The notes: generated by a model not told the origin, from the sequence alone. DNA of 64,000 nucleotides from Dasypus novemcinctus (GCF_030445035.2 NC_080677.1:29585513-29649512); one strand, 5' to 3'; counted from the stretch's first letter, positions 1 to 11,944 are shown. Program-made: numbers and translations.

Positions 1-113
1 GGAAATAACAGACCTTGACTCCGAGTGCGGTCGTCAGGGGTACGTGAATCGACACAAGGCCACATAAGTTCTTAGAGCTACTAGCCCCTAGCAAGGCCTT
101 TTAAAATGTGAGT

Positions 114-138
114 CTTTAATTAATTAATTAATTAATTT
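114..138. repeat. (TTAA)n simple repeat
   Basis: About six uninterrupted copies of ttaa. Confidence 0.9.
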
Positions 139-195
139 TCTATCTCCTGATTTCCCAAGGATCCAAGTACAACACAAAGCAGTATGTAATTATAA

Positions 196-745
196 GATTC
201 ATTCATTTAACACACATGCACTGAGTGCCCGCTTTCTGCTCTGTACTGACCTGGGGGTTGGGAAAATGGCAGTGGCAAAACACTGTCTCTACGTTCATGG
301 AGCTCACATCCTAGTAATGGGGAGGCAGACAAAAAACAAAATAAAATCTGTAGTATATCAGATGGAGATGACACCTACAGCTGAAAATAAAAGAAGAAAA
401 GGAGAAGGGGCTGCTAGGGACCAGGGCTGGGGTGAAACCGTTTTGAATCTGATGTTCAGGAGAAGCATGACTGAGATGATCACACTTGGAAGTGAGAGAG
501 AAGCATGCCTGGAAGAAGAGGATTCTGGGTAGTGGAAACAGCACATGCAAAGACCCTGAGGTGGAAGTCTGCCTGGTGTGTCCAAAGAAGAGCAAGGAGC
601 CAGCATGCCTTGAACAGCACAGGTGGGTACAGAGTAGCAGATGAGGCTGAGTTGGGGATGTTGCAGATGGTGTGGGCTTTGCAGGCCATTGTCATGCCTT
701 TGGCTTTTACTCCAAGTGAGATAGGAGACAATGGAGGGTGAACTG
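196..745 (-). repeat. L2 LINE 3' part, antisense
   Basis: Typical antisense L2 landmarks occur in order: attcattcattt at the 3' end, tgcactgagtgcccgc, 'atggagctcacatcctagt', 'gcatgcctggaagaagag', 'acatgcaaagaccctgaggtgg' and 'ctttggcttttactcc'. It is ancient and without coding potential. Confidence 0.75.
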
Positions 746-892
746 ATCTTTACCCTTTCCCATTTCTAGAAGAGCTTTTGTCATCTGCTAAATTTTCCTG
801 TGAGGAAACTCTAAGAGCAGCATGCTTGTTATATTCAAAGTCACTAATGCAAATAATAGAGTGCAGTTTGGAATGACTTTGCCCTAGGAATT

Positions 893-1170
893 TTTTTCAT
901 TCATTCATTCTTTCATCCAACATTTATTGGTCACAAGAAATACAAACAGAAAGAAATACAACATTGTCTGATAACTGTAATGGCACCAAGACTAAATATT
1001 TAGTATTTATTTAACAATTATAATGCCCTATCCTGGATTAATCTCAGTTTAGAGAAGTACTGCCAAAGTAGGACTTCCAATTCCTGCACTTTACAGATGA
1101 GGAAACTTAGACCAGAGTTGATAGGCAACTTCCCCCAGGTCAGAGAGTGGTGAAAGTGGTGTTAGTGTCT
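893..1170 (-). repeat. Antisense L2/MIR 3' fragments
   Basis: The motif cattcattcattctttcatccaacatttattgg (about 897-930) is the antisense end of an L2-like element. 'ctttacagatgaggaaactta' near 1.09 kb, followed by 'cttcccccaggtcagagag', is an antisense MIR piece. Confidence 0.55.
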
Positions 1171-1469
1171 CCTTAGCCACAGAGGAATCTACAAACCATG
1201 GGGTACCTTCTCTCTTCTTTTCATACCTCCAGCAGCCCCTGATACAATGTTGGTAAAATAATATGGTTGAACTACAAAGGGACAGACAGATTCCCATGAT
1301 GCTTTGCTATTAAAAAAAAATGTCAGCAATGAATAGGCCATACCTTTTCTTCTGCAAAGTGCTTTCTGTAGAATTCAATCCCATTGTCACTGTCACACAG
1401 ACTCATTCAGCTGTCTGGGTCAGTGCAACTCAAGGAGTGTCCCACTGAACTGCCAGTATCATGGAAAAG

Positions 1470-1592
1470 CTGCTCAGCCTTGGGCAAGTGATTGAATCCA
1501 TTGACCTCATTTTCTGCATCCTGAAAATGAAAAGATTTGAAGAGATGATCTCTGAGGGCCTTTCCAGCTTGGAAATTCTAGGATTCTGATGG
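1470..1592 (+). repeat. MIR SINE
   Basis: 'gccttgggcaagtgattgaatcc', 'cctcattttctgcatcctgaaaatg' and 'gatgatctctgagggccttt' appear in the order of a sense MIR-type element. Confidence 0.65.
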
Positions 1593-1599
1593 GATCATT

Positions 1600-2497
1600 G
1601 CTTGGGATTTAGTGCACAAAGGAGACATAGGTAGGGATAAACAACTGCCCCTCTCTCTTCTTGTATTATTTTCTATGGGTTTAAAGCTAGCACCTGAAAT
1701 GTACATACTATGTCTTCTGATTCTTTAAAAAATCTTCTCTTTCTCTCTCTCAACTTCTCTTTTTTCTAATATCTTTCTGTTTTATCTTATTCACGGTCAA
1801 CTTTGAGTTTCTAATAAACTCACCAAGGGCTTGAGCCAACTTTTCTCATAAATAGGTAGGGAAAGAAAGATGTAAAAAGAAAAGTTCCTGCTTCCACATA
1901 AACTCCCACAGATCAGCATCTGCCCTCAATTTTGACAAAGCAAATGAAAGAGGGAAAGGAGTTCTTACTGATTGATGGAGAACAGACAGTAAAGCACAGA
2001 AGCTTCTCTTTGGCCAGCCTTGCCATTGTGTTTCCTCCTCTTCATGTCCTCCCAAGGGCTGGACACCTGACACTTCCCCTGAGATTCTCATGGCATTGAC
2101 AGTTTAGCTGGAAATCCAAGCCTCGCTCCAGGGGGATTTCTCACTGCTTTCCCACAGACTATCCATCCTGTAGTGTGGGTGGGAGCATGAGTGTGCAGAG
2201 AGATAAAGGGCAAGGCTGTGACAGCAGGTATTAGGCAAGGCTCCCAGCGGCCCCCATTGGCCAGCCTTGGCCAGCCAGGCAGGGAAACCAAAGACCAGCT
2301 GTACCATCCAGCACACAGACTTGCAACCACTCTGACTCATTACTATGCAACTAGGGCACTGGGCCTGCTGGGGCTGCTGCAAACATATTTGCTCAGGAAC
2401 TCTGTCCTTTCCTCAAGTGAGGCTGGAAATATGGATGTCATGGGCATCTTGGTGCTCTCCTTGCTTCTCCTTTTCCTTTAGTCTTCTTTTTCAGCAA

Positions 2498-2531
<34 letters not shown>

Positions 2532-2584
2532 ATACAACCTGCAGGAACTGATAGCTCAGAGTCTAAATTCCAGAGATTCTGACA
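1600..2584. other. No gene seen
   Basis: Unique-looking DNA with pyrimidine-rich patches and a (CT)n run at about 2499-2533. Short overlapping ORFs on both strands near 2.1-2.5 kb have no recognisable similarity. Confidence 0.5.
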
Positions 2585-3290
2585 TTAAATTATCAAGATG
2601 TTGAGGTTGCAAAAATATATTACAATGCATACAAAGAAACAGGAAACAGTCCATGCAATGGTGCAGGATTAAAGCATTAGAAACCTTCAAGGAGAAACAC
2701 CAGACCTGGGAAATAACAGACAAAGACTTCTTAGAAGTGGTCTTAAATATCCTCAAAGAACTAAAGGGAAACATGGATTAAGAACTGAAGGAAATCAGGA
2801 GAACAATAGATGAATACAAAGAGGATGTTAATAAAAGAGATATCATGAAAAGGAACCAAGTGTAGCTGAAGAGCACAGTAGCAGAAATAAATTCCCTAGA
2901 GAAGTTTAACAGTAGTTTGGAGCTGGCAGACAGAAGCATCAGTGAACTTAATATAAGACAACTGAAATCATTTAGTTTGAGAAACAGAAAAAAAAAGGAT
3001 GAAGAAAAATGAGACCCTGAGAGATGGGTGGGGCACAATCATGTCTATCAACATCTGTATTGTGGGAGTCCCAGGAGAAAAAAAAGGAGCAGAAAGAATA
3101 CTCAAAAAATTAACAGCTGATTGCCAAGTTTAATGAAAGACATGAAAAGGCATATCCAAACTCCAAACAGGATAAACCCAAATAGACCCATACTGAGACA
3201 TATTATAATCAAATTGTCAATGCCAAAGACAAGTCTGAAAGCCATGTGGGAGAAGCAATGAATCACGTATAAGGAAAACTTACAGTGTAC
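2585..3290 (+). repeat. L1 LINE fragment, ORF1 region, sense
   Basis: Fragments of an L1 ORF1 reading frame are visible: a lysine-rich coiled-coil-like stretch, then a segment reading like PNRINPNRPI.RHIIIKL (about 3.16-3.22 kb), a hallmark of the L1 ORF1 protein. Broken by many stops; an old L1M-type copy. Confidence 0.75.
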
Positions 3291-3900
3291 ATTCTCAACC
3301 TCTTTCTTATAACAGGCCAGTGCCCTGGACCAATGACTCTCATGTTTAGTCCCAGGACTCTTTTGACCTTGGACTCTACCAGGACTACTGGATGAGGGCC
3401 TTCTGAGGTGGTCTCTACTTTTGTTTGTGTGAATTTACATGAGAGACTTCTGCTGTTTAAATTTAATTCATGTCAATGGCATGTCATCAAGAGCAGCCAA
3501 CCTTCTTATTTTTTAAAAAAATTATTTGGTCATATATGTTGACATTTAATCAAACTAAATAGTCTCAAGAAACATGATAGTGGGGCTGGTGTTTACATGG
3601 TTGATGGGAAAAGAGCTTAACTCATTTCTGGGAATGAAATGGAAATGTAAGCACTCTTCTTATTTGAAAATCTGAAGAATTAGGGGAGGTAGAGTCTTTA
3701 TTTTAAACAGAGGTGGATCTTACAAATTCTATCCATTTTAACTTTAGAAATAGAAAGCTGAAGATACAACCACGTCCCCACTGACTTTAAAAATTATGAA
3801 ATCTTCCTTCTACTGCATTTCTAAACATCTTAGATTCTACGAAAAATCATGAACAAGTGAATATTACCCCTACTAAATTTTTGTGTCCATATCATATAAA
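3291..3900. other. No gene or recognised repeat
   Basis: AT-rich DNA without a supported feature. Confidence 0.4.
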
Positions 3901-3914
3901 CTAAGCAGCTTTAT

Positions 3915-4080
3915 TGTTTCCTTGGTGTGTTATAGAAAGAGCACTGTCTTTGAAGTCTGAAAGGTGTGGGTTGGAAACCCAGCCCCACATACGAGCTAAC
4001 CTGTCAGTGCCCCAGTTAGAGGGATGACAATGCCTCGTGGGGGTGCTGTGAGGAGTCAACAGGATCCTGACCAATAGCAT
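3915..4080 (+). repeat. MIR SINE
   Basis: 'tagaaagagcactgtctttgaagtctgaaaggtgtgggttggaaaccc' and 'ggggtgctgtgaggagtcaacagg' follow the sense MIR order. Confidence 0.65.
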
Positions 4081-4429
4081 CTTGCACACGCGGTTGGGAC
4101 TTCTGCCCTGTGGGAGAACAATGCATTCACATCCCTGCCCCTTTCTGCTGCTAAAGCTGCGAAGAAATCTGAGCCACAGCCCATACTCCAGCAAACCACT
4201 AGGTGGCACTGGTTTTGGGAATCCTTTATCCATCATCTCAAAGTGTCTTGAATTTACCACCATTCCATCTCCTAAAAGTTTTCCTGCATGTTGGTGATCC
4301 AGTGTGTGGATTTCACTCCTATTGGCTTAAGCCCAATCACTTAGGGATGAATTATTTGAACTGACATTACTGTTATCACCAAGGTGCACACTGCACTTAA
4401 ACGTGCAGGGTAAGTAACAGAAGCTAATC

Positions 4430-4580
4430 AATGGCAAGAAAGAGGTAGAAATAGAAGGAAAGGAAAACAAGGAGAATGAAAGGTAAGTAATAAAGGAAGG
4501 GTCAGTGAGGTGGGAGAGATGGGTGGAGAAGGACAGGATAAGAGCAAGGCTGGAAGAGGGAAAGGGGAAGTAAATTAGTA
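4430..4580 (+). repeat. Purine-rich tract
   Basis: About 150 bases of nearly unbroken A/G-rich sequence (aggaaaggaaaacaaggag... gggaaaggggaag); low complexity. Confidence 0.6.
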
Positions 4581-4904
4581 TTTGACTAAAAATGGGAGAG
4601 CTGTTGTTTCACATGCTGAGAAGCCAAAAGAGGTACCTTCTTTCCTTTGAGAACCAAGAGACTCTGAGGGTTTGTCCACACAGCATGCTGATGTATCTGG
4701 CTGCACAGCCTAGGAATGCCAGAGATAAACAAAACCTGGGGAAGACTGGCACCCCACCCAGATATTTTCTCCTTCCTGAGTCACAGAGGTAGAAGTAAAT
4801 GCAAACACTGCATAGGGATACTAAAACGTTTGGAGTATGAGGGAAGGCACCTATTTTTTTTCTGCATTTCTGTTTATTACAACTTTTATAATTTTGAAAA
4901 GATT

Positions 4905-5597
4905 CTACCATCTGAAGTTTTTCATGCATTCAGGTATTTTGCGTGATGTCTGATGTGATAAGTAATCAAGGTTGCAATGAAGTAGTGCTGTGATCATAAC
5001 CCTCTTGCGATCTAAAAACAACAGGAATTTATTGAGCAGGAAGCAACTGTCTGAAAGGAACTTGGCGTCTTTTCCTTGATCAATTAATATGTCCAGCAGA
5101 GACCTTGGATGAGATGTCACAAGATGGGTAGCATCAGAAGCCTTCCATTTACTTTCACCTGGCCGCAAATATCCACTAAAGGCTTTTTGCCCCAAGGGCA
5201 AAGCACTGGGTTGCAAAATGGAGCAAATGCCCACAGCGAGGTCTATTTTCCTGGATTCTGCAAAATACAGATCAGACCTCCATGCCTTCCCATTCAAGCA
5301 AAACAACAGACATTCTTTGGAGGTCCACTGGGAAATAGACCTTTGTGAGTTGGGAAACTCCTCTGCTCTGGAAGAGAGCATTCTGTGGTTCAACTTCCAA
5401 GGCTCTTTCGTGGCATCCACATAAAACCCAGCACGAGTGCTGAAGTTCCAGCTCTCATCTTTAAAATTGCAGCCACCAGGGCTGCTAGCTGGAGCAACGA
5501 CCAGGACCTTTCTGAGGCAGCCTAGCGACAACCAGATTTTGATATAAAATTTTGTTCTGTGCAAGTTAAGCCAGCCAGCCAGTACAGTGCTGGGCAT
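4905..5597 (-). other. 230-codon ORF, unrecognised
   Basis: An uninterrupted frame of 230 codons with ATG at 5597 in DNA of ordinary base composition, long for chance in mammalian intergenic DNA. The predicted protein ([20 protein letters not shown]..., ending ...SRKIPECMKNFRW) shows no signal peptide, transmembrane run or domain that I recognise. It lies about 350 bp to the left of an orphan CpG patch, so a minus-strand transcript starting there would run through it. I do not know of a gene here in human. It could be a chance ORF, an unannotated exon or a decayed retrocopy. I treat it as a candidate only. Confidence 0.25.
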
Positions 5598-5944
5598 TCT
5601 CCAGTTTCTGCCTTTGGTGGTAAGTACACAGCAACTTTCATTTTACCTTTAAACGTGACACTGTCATGTTCAAACACTCCTGCAAGCCACAAAGCACTTG
5701 TTGCTGCAAATCTGCCTCAATGCCATTTTTTCTCCTTTTAATGAATATTAATCCCAATTTCTAGAGAACAAAGCTCTGAAAAACTGTCCCGTTGCTGCTT
5801 GCTCCTTGGTCTGCACCAAAGGGCAGCGAATGCACTGGAGATGAGTCCCCTGAGGATTCGGAACGCTCTGGAGCCTTCCTTTCCCGTATGAATGGGGTGA
5901 ACATTTCTACTCCATGCAACGGGTGTTTGGTCCGAAATGCGGAA

Positions 5945-6280
5945 ATTCTCGGTCAAATGGAAGATGGGCACTCGCTAAAGCTCCCCCTCCACGCAGAGCG
6001 CCCGCGCGTCCCTGGGCTGGCCATTCCTGGCGGCTCCGTGGAGGGAAAGGGATTGCGGGCGAAGGCCACCCGGTCACGGCTCAGGCCTGCGCGCCGGGCC
6101 GGCTTCCAGCCAGCGCTGGGTGGCCGCGGCTTCTGCCGGCACCCAGTCTCACCTCGGGGCCGCGTAAAGGAGGGGCCCGGTCACCTCGATTTCCCCTCTG
6201 ATAACCCTGAGGGGACTCTCAGGGGATGTGCGCACGTGCTCACGGTGCTGAAGGCTAACTCTTCAGGGCAGCGAGCTGTC
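5945..6280. promoter_or_regulatory. Orphan CpG-rich patch
   Basis: High GC and many CpGs (for example cgcccgcgcg, gcgggcgaagg, cgcgccgggccgg, ccgcggc) inside AT-rich surroundings, about 38 kb beyond the 3' end of PRR15. Possible GC boxes occur. No known gene start maps here by synteny that I can name. The 164- and 95-codon plus-strand ORFs over it look like composition artefacts. Confidence 0.5.
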
Positions 6281-7070
6281 ACCTAAGGGTGCAGGTGGAG
6301 GCGTGCTTCCACCTTTAGGCAGCTGTTGGGGGTGGGGTGAAAATGTTAAGTCCATTTTTGTGCTATTTCCTACCTTAAAATGTAACCTTCTAATAGAAGG
6401 TTTTGAATAATGCTATATGAATTGAGTTGGAAACTGAATTCATGTTTTTTATCTTCTAGTCTAGCTGGAGATAACTCTCAAAAATACTTTTTGGTGGACA
6501 ACCTCCAAACAGCTGTCTGTCATTCAGGCTTATTATTAAAGATATATTCGCCATGCGTCTGGACAAGCAGGACTCATTTTATTTTTAGTGTGCAGGAATG
6601 CTTTCCATGTCAAGATGTTTCTCAGTCTCCTACATGGCCTTTGTGGCTTTTGGCTGCCCAGCAGCGCTCTTTCCCTTTACAGGACCCCTCCTTCTCCACT
6701 TTCGCCTGTGTGCTTTGAGGATGGCAGCAGGGCAAGTCATGTAAGAGCAGGCAAAGTCAATCACAAGTCTCATTCCTTTTGCACTCTGGTTGACTCAGAA
6801 ACGGTCAAGTGACTTATTCATAATGCAGACAGAATGTGACCGCTGGAAATTCTGGGAAAGATTCTTGATTCCTGCTTGACTGGGTGTTGAGTGATGAGAG
6901 CCAGAAGCTTCTGTACCTGCTCACCCTTAACCTCACCCCCTGAACTTAGAAAGGAGCTCCTCCGCAGAAGCTGAGCCAAGCGCTGGCAAGAGAATGGTTT
7001 CTCATGCGGCCTTTGGAATCATTGCTTTCTCGGGACTTTTCATTTAAGTAAGACAATAACTTTTTTAGTG
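6281..7070. other. No gene or recognised repeat
   Basis: Unique-looking DNA. A 102-codon plus-strand ORF (6410-6718) has no similarity I know. Confidence 0.4.
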
Positions 7071-7074
7071 CTTT

Positions 7075-7200
7075 CATCTGTCACTTGTAACCAAGATAGC
7101 AATGCCTGCCACACAGGACTGCTGTGTAAGATTTAATGGGTTAGTTCATGAGGAAACACTTAGCACAGAGCTGAGCACAGGGACGTGCTATGAGTTTTAT
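7075..7200 (+). repeat. MIR SINE, 3' part
   Basis: 'catctgtcacttgtaaccaagatagcaatgcctgcc', 'tgtaagatttaatgggttag' and 'cacttagcacagagctgagcac' match the sense MIR 3' half. Confidence 0.65.
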
Positions 7201-7279
7201 CAGTCTCTACCGGCAGCAGGAGATCCAGGAGAGGCATGCCTGGCCTCATGCTGTGTCATGCTCCAGGAAAGTTCCATGA

Positions 7280-7720
7280 AGGGTGCTGAGCTGGTTAAAG
7301 ATCTGGGAAGGGCCTGGAGATGTGGAGAGGAGGAGGAGGTGGGGAAAAGGGTTGGGGCTGTTAGGTTGAGGGCGTAAGGGAAGGAATGCACAATGCACAC
7401 TTGTGGCACCCAGAAGACCAACCCATAGAATGAGGACTCACGGAGGGGAGCATGTGAACTAGCCCCCAGGCAGAGGCCTGGATTGCGGCAGGGCTTGGGT
7501 GAGGCTAAAGAGCTTGGACTTCGCTGTGCGCTGTTTTGACTGCTTGGCTCAAAGTGATGAGTCAGCGTGAATCTGACAATTCCCTGACTGCAGTCAACTA
7601 CAGACTGGCAGAGACCATTCTGGAGGCTTCTGTCATGATGCCACTAGAGGTAGCGCAGGCCTAAACCAGAGGAGGGCGGGATGGGAAGTGAAGGCAGGAG
7701 CAGGTGTGAACACAATGGGC
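7280..7720 (-). repeat. L2 LINE, antisense (weak)
   Basis: Phrases such as 'agagcttggacttcgctgtg' and the purine-rich ggtggggaaaaggg context fit an antisense L2 body, but the match is diverged. Confidence 0.4.
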
Positions 7721-8129
7721 CCTTCCTGCTTCTAGGCGAGACCTGCTCCTTTCAGGGGATGAAATACTAGCCTCAAAAGACCAGATTCCTCTTAGCCTTT
7801 GTCTCTGAGCAGGAATGGAGATTCTGTGGCATTTGCTTTGTTTGTGATGATCAGTTTTCTATTTCTGCTCCGTCACCACACCCTCTGACTCACCTGTGTG
7901 CTATAGGTGTGTACCGCTAGCTATTCAGAGCTGTATAATAAAAGTCTTTTTCTTCTATAAAGATCTTATTTTAAATAGTTTATATTGCCTTATACCTGCT
8001 TTTTGTGAAATAAAATTAGCCTGGGTAGAATCTGCTCACTAAAGCAAAGAGGAATTAAGCAATTAGTTGTTAACTTGACACACAGATTTTATGAAAATGC
8101 CAACAACAGAACAAAACAAAAGTTTACTT
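7721..8129. other. No gene or recognised repeat
   Basis: Nothing supported. Confidence 0.4.
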
Positions 8130-8335
8130 TTCATAGCTATTACCATGGTACTGTGGGAAAATCCCTGGAGGAGTGCCAAGAGATCTGAATTCTAGAATTA
8201 GCTCTTCCACCAAGTCTTAAGGCCTTGGACATGCTCCTTCATATTTCTGTCCCTGAGTTTTCTCATCCCTAAAATGAAACGGCTTTATCCAAGTTACCCT
8301 ACATTTTTTTCTGGGTCTGTGATTCTAAACATCTT
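8130..8335 (+). repeat. MIR SINE
   Basis: 'gagatctgaattctagaattagctcttccacc', 'gccttggacatgctccttc' and 'gagttttctcatccctaaaatgaaacg' follow the sense MIR order. Confidence 0.65.
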
Positions 8336-8639
8336 CCCTGAGAGCCGGAATTTCGGTTTTATTCTTTAATGGAATAAGGCAATGGACTGCTAGCTCGGTG
8401 TAGATTATTGGAACTGCAAGTGTAGTTACTCCAAACTAATTTGTTTTCTTGGTCTGTTGCAAAACAGCCTTAATAGGACAAACTTTGCCTTATTTTTAAG
8501 AAGCACTACGTTTTATTCAACTTCTATTAGACCCAGATATAAAACAGATTCCCCACTATGTACTGTTTCTGTAAGTTAGTAGGAATATAGTTTAAGGAGC
8601 CTCAAGAGTATGCTAGAGAGAGGGCCGAAGGTGTGATGG

Positions 8640-8855
8640 AGAGAAGAGCTCCAGTTGCCACTCTGCTACTAACAGGCTGGGTGAACTTGGAAAGATATTT
8701 AACTTATATAAGCCTTAATTTTTTTAGCTGTAAATGGTGATAATAACACAAACCTGTTGGATTTATTTTGAGGATCAAATGATAAAATGTACGTAATGTG
8801 CTCAACACATGCATGGCACTGAGCAAAGAATAAATAGTACATGAGAAGCAGTAGT
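8640..8855 (+). repeat. MIR SINE
   Basis: 'ctccagttgccactctgctactaacaggctgggtgaacttgg', 'agctgtaaatggtgataataac', 'gaggatcaaatgataaaatg' and 'catggcactgagcaaag' give a nearly complete sense MIR. Confidence 0.75.
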
Positions 8856-10340
8856 AAAAATTGGCTTATCTTCTGCATCTTCAGTTCAATCATGGAATTG
8901 ATCTAAACTTTTACAGCTCCCATAAATCCACACTCAAGAACTTTGATCACTTAAGTAAGAGTGATCTAAGCAAAGTAGTACAGAGAGCCCTTGGTATCTA
9001 CCGGGTGCATGTCCTAAGATTTCTTTAATATCTAAATTTGCACATACAAAGATGTTTATGCAGGTTCCTGCATTTCTTTTCGATCATGTTTCCTTCACAC
9101 ATTTTCTTTGCATACTTCATATCATAGGGCACTTTAATTATTGTTAAAATGTTTTCTCTTAATGTCAAGTTTTTTTTCCCACGAAGAAATACAAATTTAA
9201 AAAATCATTTCAGCTGAAATGCTGACTATGCATTAGCAAGTAGCAAACAGTAGAGCCACAGTGTGATGTGAATGCTAGACAGTCATCCAGTTTATTCAGT
9301 AGCTGTGTTATGTGCTCTCATATATCAGCTTGATAGCAGACAAGTCAAATTTGTGCCTCAGTAAAATGACAACTATCTATGTGTGGTGTACCACGAGGAT
9401 AATCTATGAAAAATGGGAACTACTAACATAAATTCTGCAACTGCCAAGTCCATGGATCCTGAGCCACTTAAAATGTTGATGGGGTCCTGGACAGATCTGA
9501 TGAAATCAGATAATGCTCCTCTTCCAAAACAAAGAAAAAGCGGTCTTCATTTAAAACGCCTGGAAGTCCCTGATGCGTTCTTGCTCCAGTCCCCATGAAT
9601 ACACAGAAAACAGCCAAAACCTAAGCGCTCTAATACTGTCAGAAGGTCCACAATGTGTTTTAACTACAGGTCCATGGAGCTGTATTATCTGAACAGAGCA
9701 AACCAGTCAACCTAAAATGAAGCAGGAAGTCCCTGTAAGTCACATCCCTAGTCTTCGCCTCCACCTCAGAGAACCAGTATTTACTAACGATAAACCCAGG
9801 CAGCAGGCGCTCTACTGCACGGGTTGTACTTTATGAGATGAACAGCTAGTGTCAGAACCAGGCCAAGCAGCCACAGCTCTAGCAGAACCCATAGGATAAA
9901 TATAAACAATGTATACCTATGAACATCAGGAGCTGTGAACATCAACCAGCATCCACAGTGACACTGAGCAGGCCCAAGTTCATCTCAATGCTTAGCCATT
10001 GGCAAATACTCAACCCAAGTAGATCTTTCATAGTTCAGAGATAAATGAGCATGAAAACGGAGCCCATGGAAACACACTTCAACACTTCAGCAGAAGGAAA
10101 GGGTGTATGCATGTTTCTGAAGATTCTGAAACAGTTTGGCTTTGAAAATAATGTATGAAACAGGACAAAAATCCCACAAAAGTACTTGACAGGGTCCCTA
10201 TGAAAGAGGTGTGGAAAGACAAGGCAAAGCCAAAAGCCTCCTTCAGTTGGGATAAGAAAAGATGGTATTTAAACAATATTTTTCATTAAAAAAATGAAAA
10301 TTCTCTTTATGGAGCAGAACTGACAAGTTGGAAAATTAAA
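8856..10340. other. Unrecognised low-copy DNA
   Basis: No repeat was recognised in about 1.5 kb. A 61-codon plus-strand ORF (9413-9598, MGTTNINSATAKSMDPEPLK...) and scattered protein-like phrases in other frames between 9.4 and 9.85 kb look like a decayed coding sequence, but I cannot name a parent. Nothing else is supported. Confidence 0.35.
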
Positions 10341-10880
10341 CCAGTAATGGAAATAATAAATTTGAGATGCTTCCTGGGAATGAGGAGAACTCATTCTCAA
10401 ACTTGGAGGCAAACAAGAGGCTCACGTGTCTGGGGGCGGTTAGTGGTTCTGCTTCAGCCTGCAGAGCAGCAGGCCCAAAGCTAGCTCTGCTCCACAGACC
10501 TCTCTTTCTTCTACGTGGGACAGGCTCTTCTCACAGAAGGTTGTCTAAATCTAGACTCCACCCAACAAGCACATTTCCAAGCCTTTGCTGTGTGTCACGT
10601 TAACAGCCCATTGGTCAAAGTGAAGGGCCACATGACCAAATCCAACATCAAAGGGGCATGAAAGTATAATGTATCTCATAAAGGGTGGGTGAATGGGGGG
10701 TGCAATAATCCCAAATATCACATCCTCCAACCTTAAATTTTCTGGATCTGGTTTTGGCTGTCCATCATTTTGCTTCCCTCCCTGGGTACACCAGGCGCTC
10801 AGCCCAAAGGGCTCCCTTTCTGTCCCCAAGGTGCTCTCACCCTTCCCAATTTGGGGCCTTTGTGGAGCCTGATCCGTTTT
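10341..10880. other. No gene seen
   Basis: Unique-looking DNA. Overlapping 78-92 codon ORFs on both strands are unsupported. Confidence 0.4.
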
Positions 10881-10884
10881 GCTG

Positions 10885-11135
10885 GAACACTCTGCTTTTT
10901 CTACCCATCTCCTCTACCAATGGGCTCTTGAAGCAACCTTTAGCTTCCTTCACAGCAATCACCGGAGTTTGTTACTATACATCTATTTGATGAACATCTA
11001 TGTAAGTTATGAGGGAAGGGATCAAATCTGAATTACTTGTGGTAATCCTAAATCTTGGCAGTGTAGCAGGCACATCAGGGGCACTTAATAAATATTTGTT
11101 GGATCCATGAATAAATGAGTGAATTTAAAACTGCT
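10885..11135 (+). repeat. L2 LINE 3' end, sense
   Basis: 'cagcaatcaccggagtttg', 'gagggaagggatcaaatctgaattac', 'gtgtagcaggcacatcaggggcacttaataaatatttgttgg' and 'gaataaatgagtgaa' match the sense L2 terminus. Confidence 0.7.
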
Positions 11136-11305
11136 GATAGAAGTGTAAATTAGTCAACATTCTGAAAAACAATAAAGCTTAATGTATCACGAGCCTTACA
11201 TGATTGCAGGTCTTTGACCACAAATATTTACTCTTAGGAGTTTATCATGGGGAAATAATCAGAAACAGACTCCAAGATTTACATAAAGCTGGTCACTAAA
11301 GTGTC

Positions 11306-11660
11306 TTTTTTTTTTTGTCTTTATTTATTTTTTTAATGTTACATTAAAAAAATATGAGGTCCCACATACCCCCCACCCCCTCATGCCACTCCTCCCCCGA
11401 TAACAACAACCTCTTCCATCATCATGAGACATTCGTTGCACTTGGTGAATACATCTCTGAGCACCGCTGTACCTCATGGTCAGTGGTCCACATCATAGCC
11501 CACACTCTCCCACAGTCCACCCAGTGGGCTATGGGAGGACATACAATATCGGGTAACTGTCCCTGCAGCACCACCCAGGACAACTCCAACGCCTGAAAAT
11601 GCCCCCACATCACATCTCTTCCTCCCCCTCCCTACACCCAGCAGCCACCTGTCTTTAAAG
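11306..11660 (-). repeat. Lineage-type repeat family A, 3' part, antisense
   Basis: It starts with a T-rich stretch and 'aatgttacattaaaaaaatatgaggtccc', then a C-rich tract and 'gacattcgttgcacttggtgaatac'. The same order occurs in reverse at 36.5 kb, in reverse at 26.7 kb and in sense at 54.8-55.0 kb. A G-rich tract before an A-rich end in sense orientation suggests a LINE 3' UTR. Confidence 0.6.
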
Positions 11661-11674
11661 AAGCTTATTCCTTT

Positions 11675-11944
11675 TTTGAGCTTTCAAAAGTAATCATGCT
11701 CATTACAAAATTTTCAAAGAGAGCATATGCATATATAATGTAGAAAGGTCTCCTATACCCTCTGCCCAGAGATAACCATTGTTAACTGGCTAATAGTTGT
11801 CTTTGTATATATTGACATTGTGACTAATATATATCTTTACAAAAGCAGGGTCATAGAAACATATTCCATTTAACTCACCTTAGTAATGATATGACAACAT
11901 TATTTGTCTCTCAAAGACTATCCTAAATATATATAAATCCATTA
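11675..11944 (-). repeat. Old L1 3' fragment, antisense (left piece)
   Basis: 'caaaagtaatcatgctcattac', 'cagagataaccattgttaac' and 'catagaaacatattccattt' fit an antisense old L1-type 3' region. It resumes at 12.69 kb after an insertion. Confidence 0.55.

Noticed and set aside
5792-6286. 164-codon plus-strand ORF
   Set aside because: It overlaps the CpG-rich patch, has no recognised domain and competes with a second frame of similar quality.
1-9000. Exons of WIPF3 expected on the left by human synteny
   Set aside because: No proline-rich or WH2-like coding block was seen; the distance in human is much larger than this window provides.
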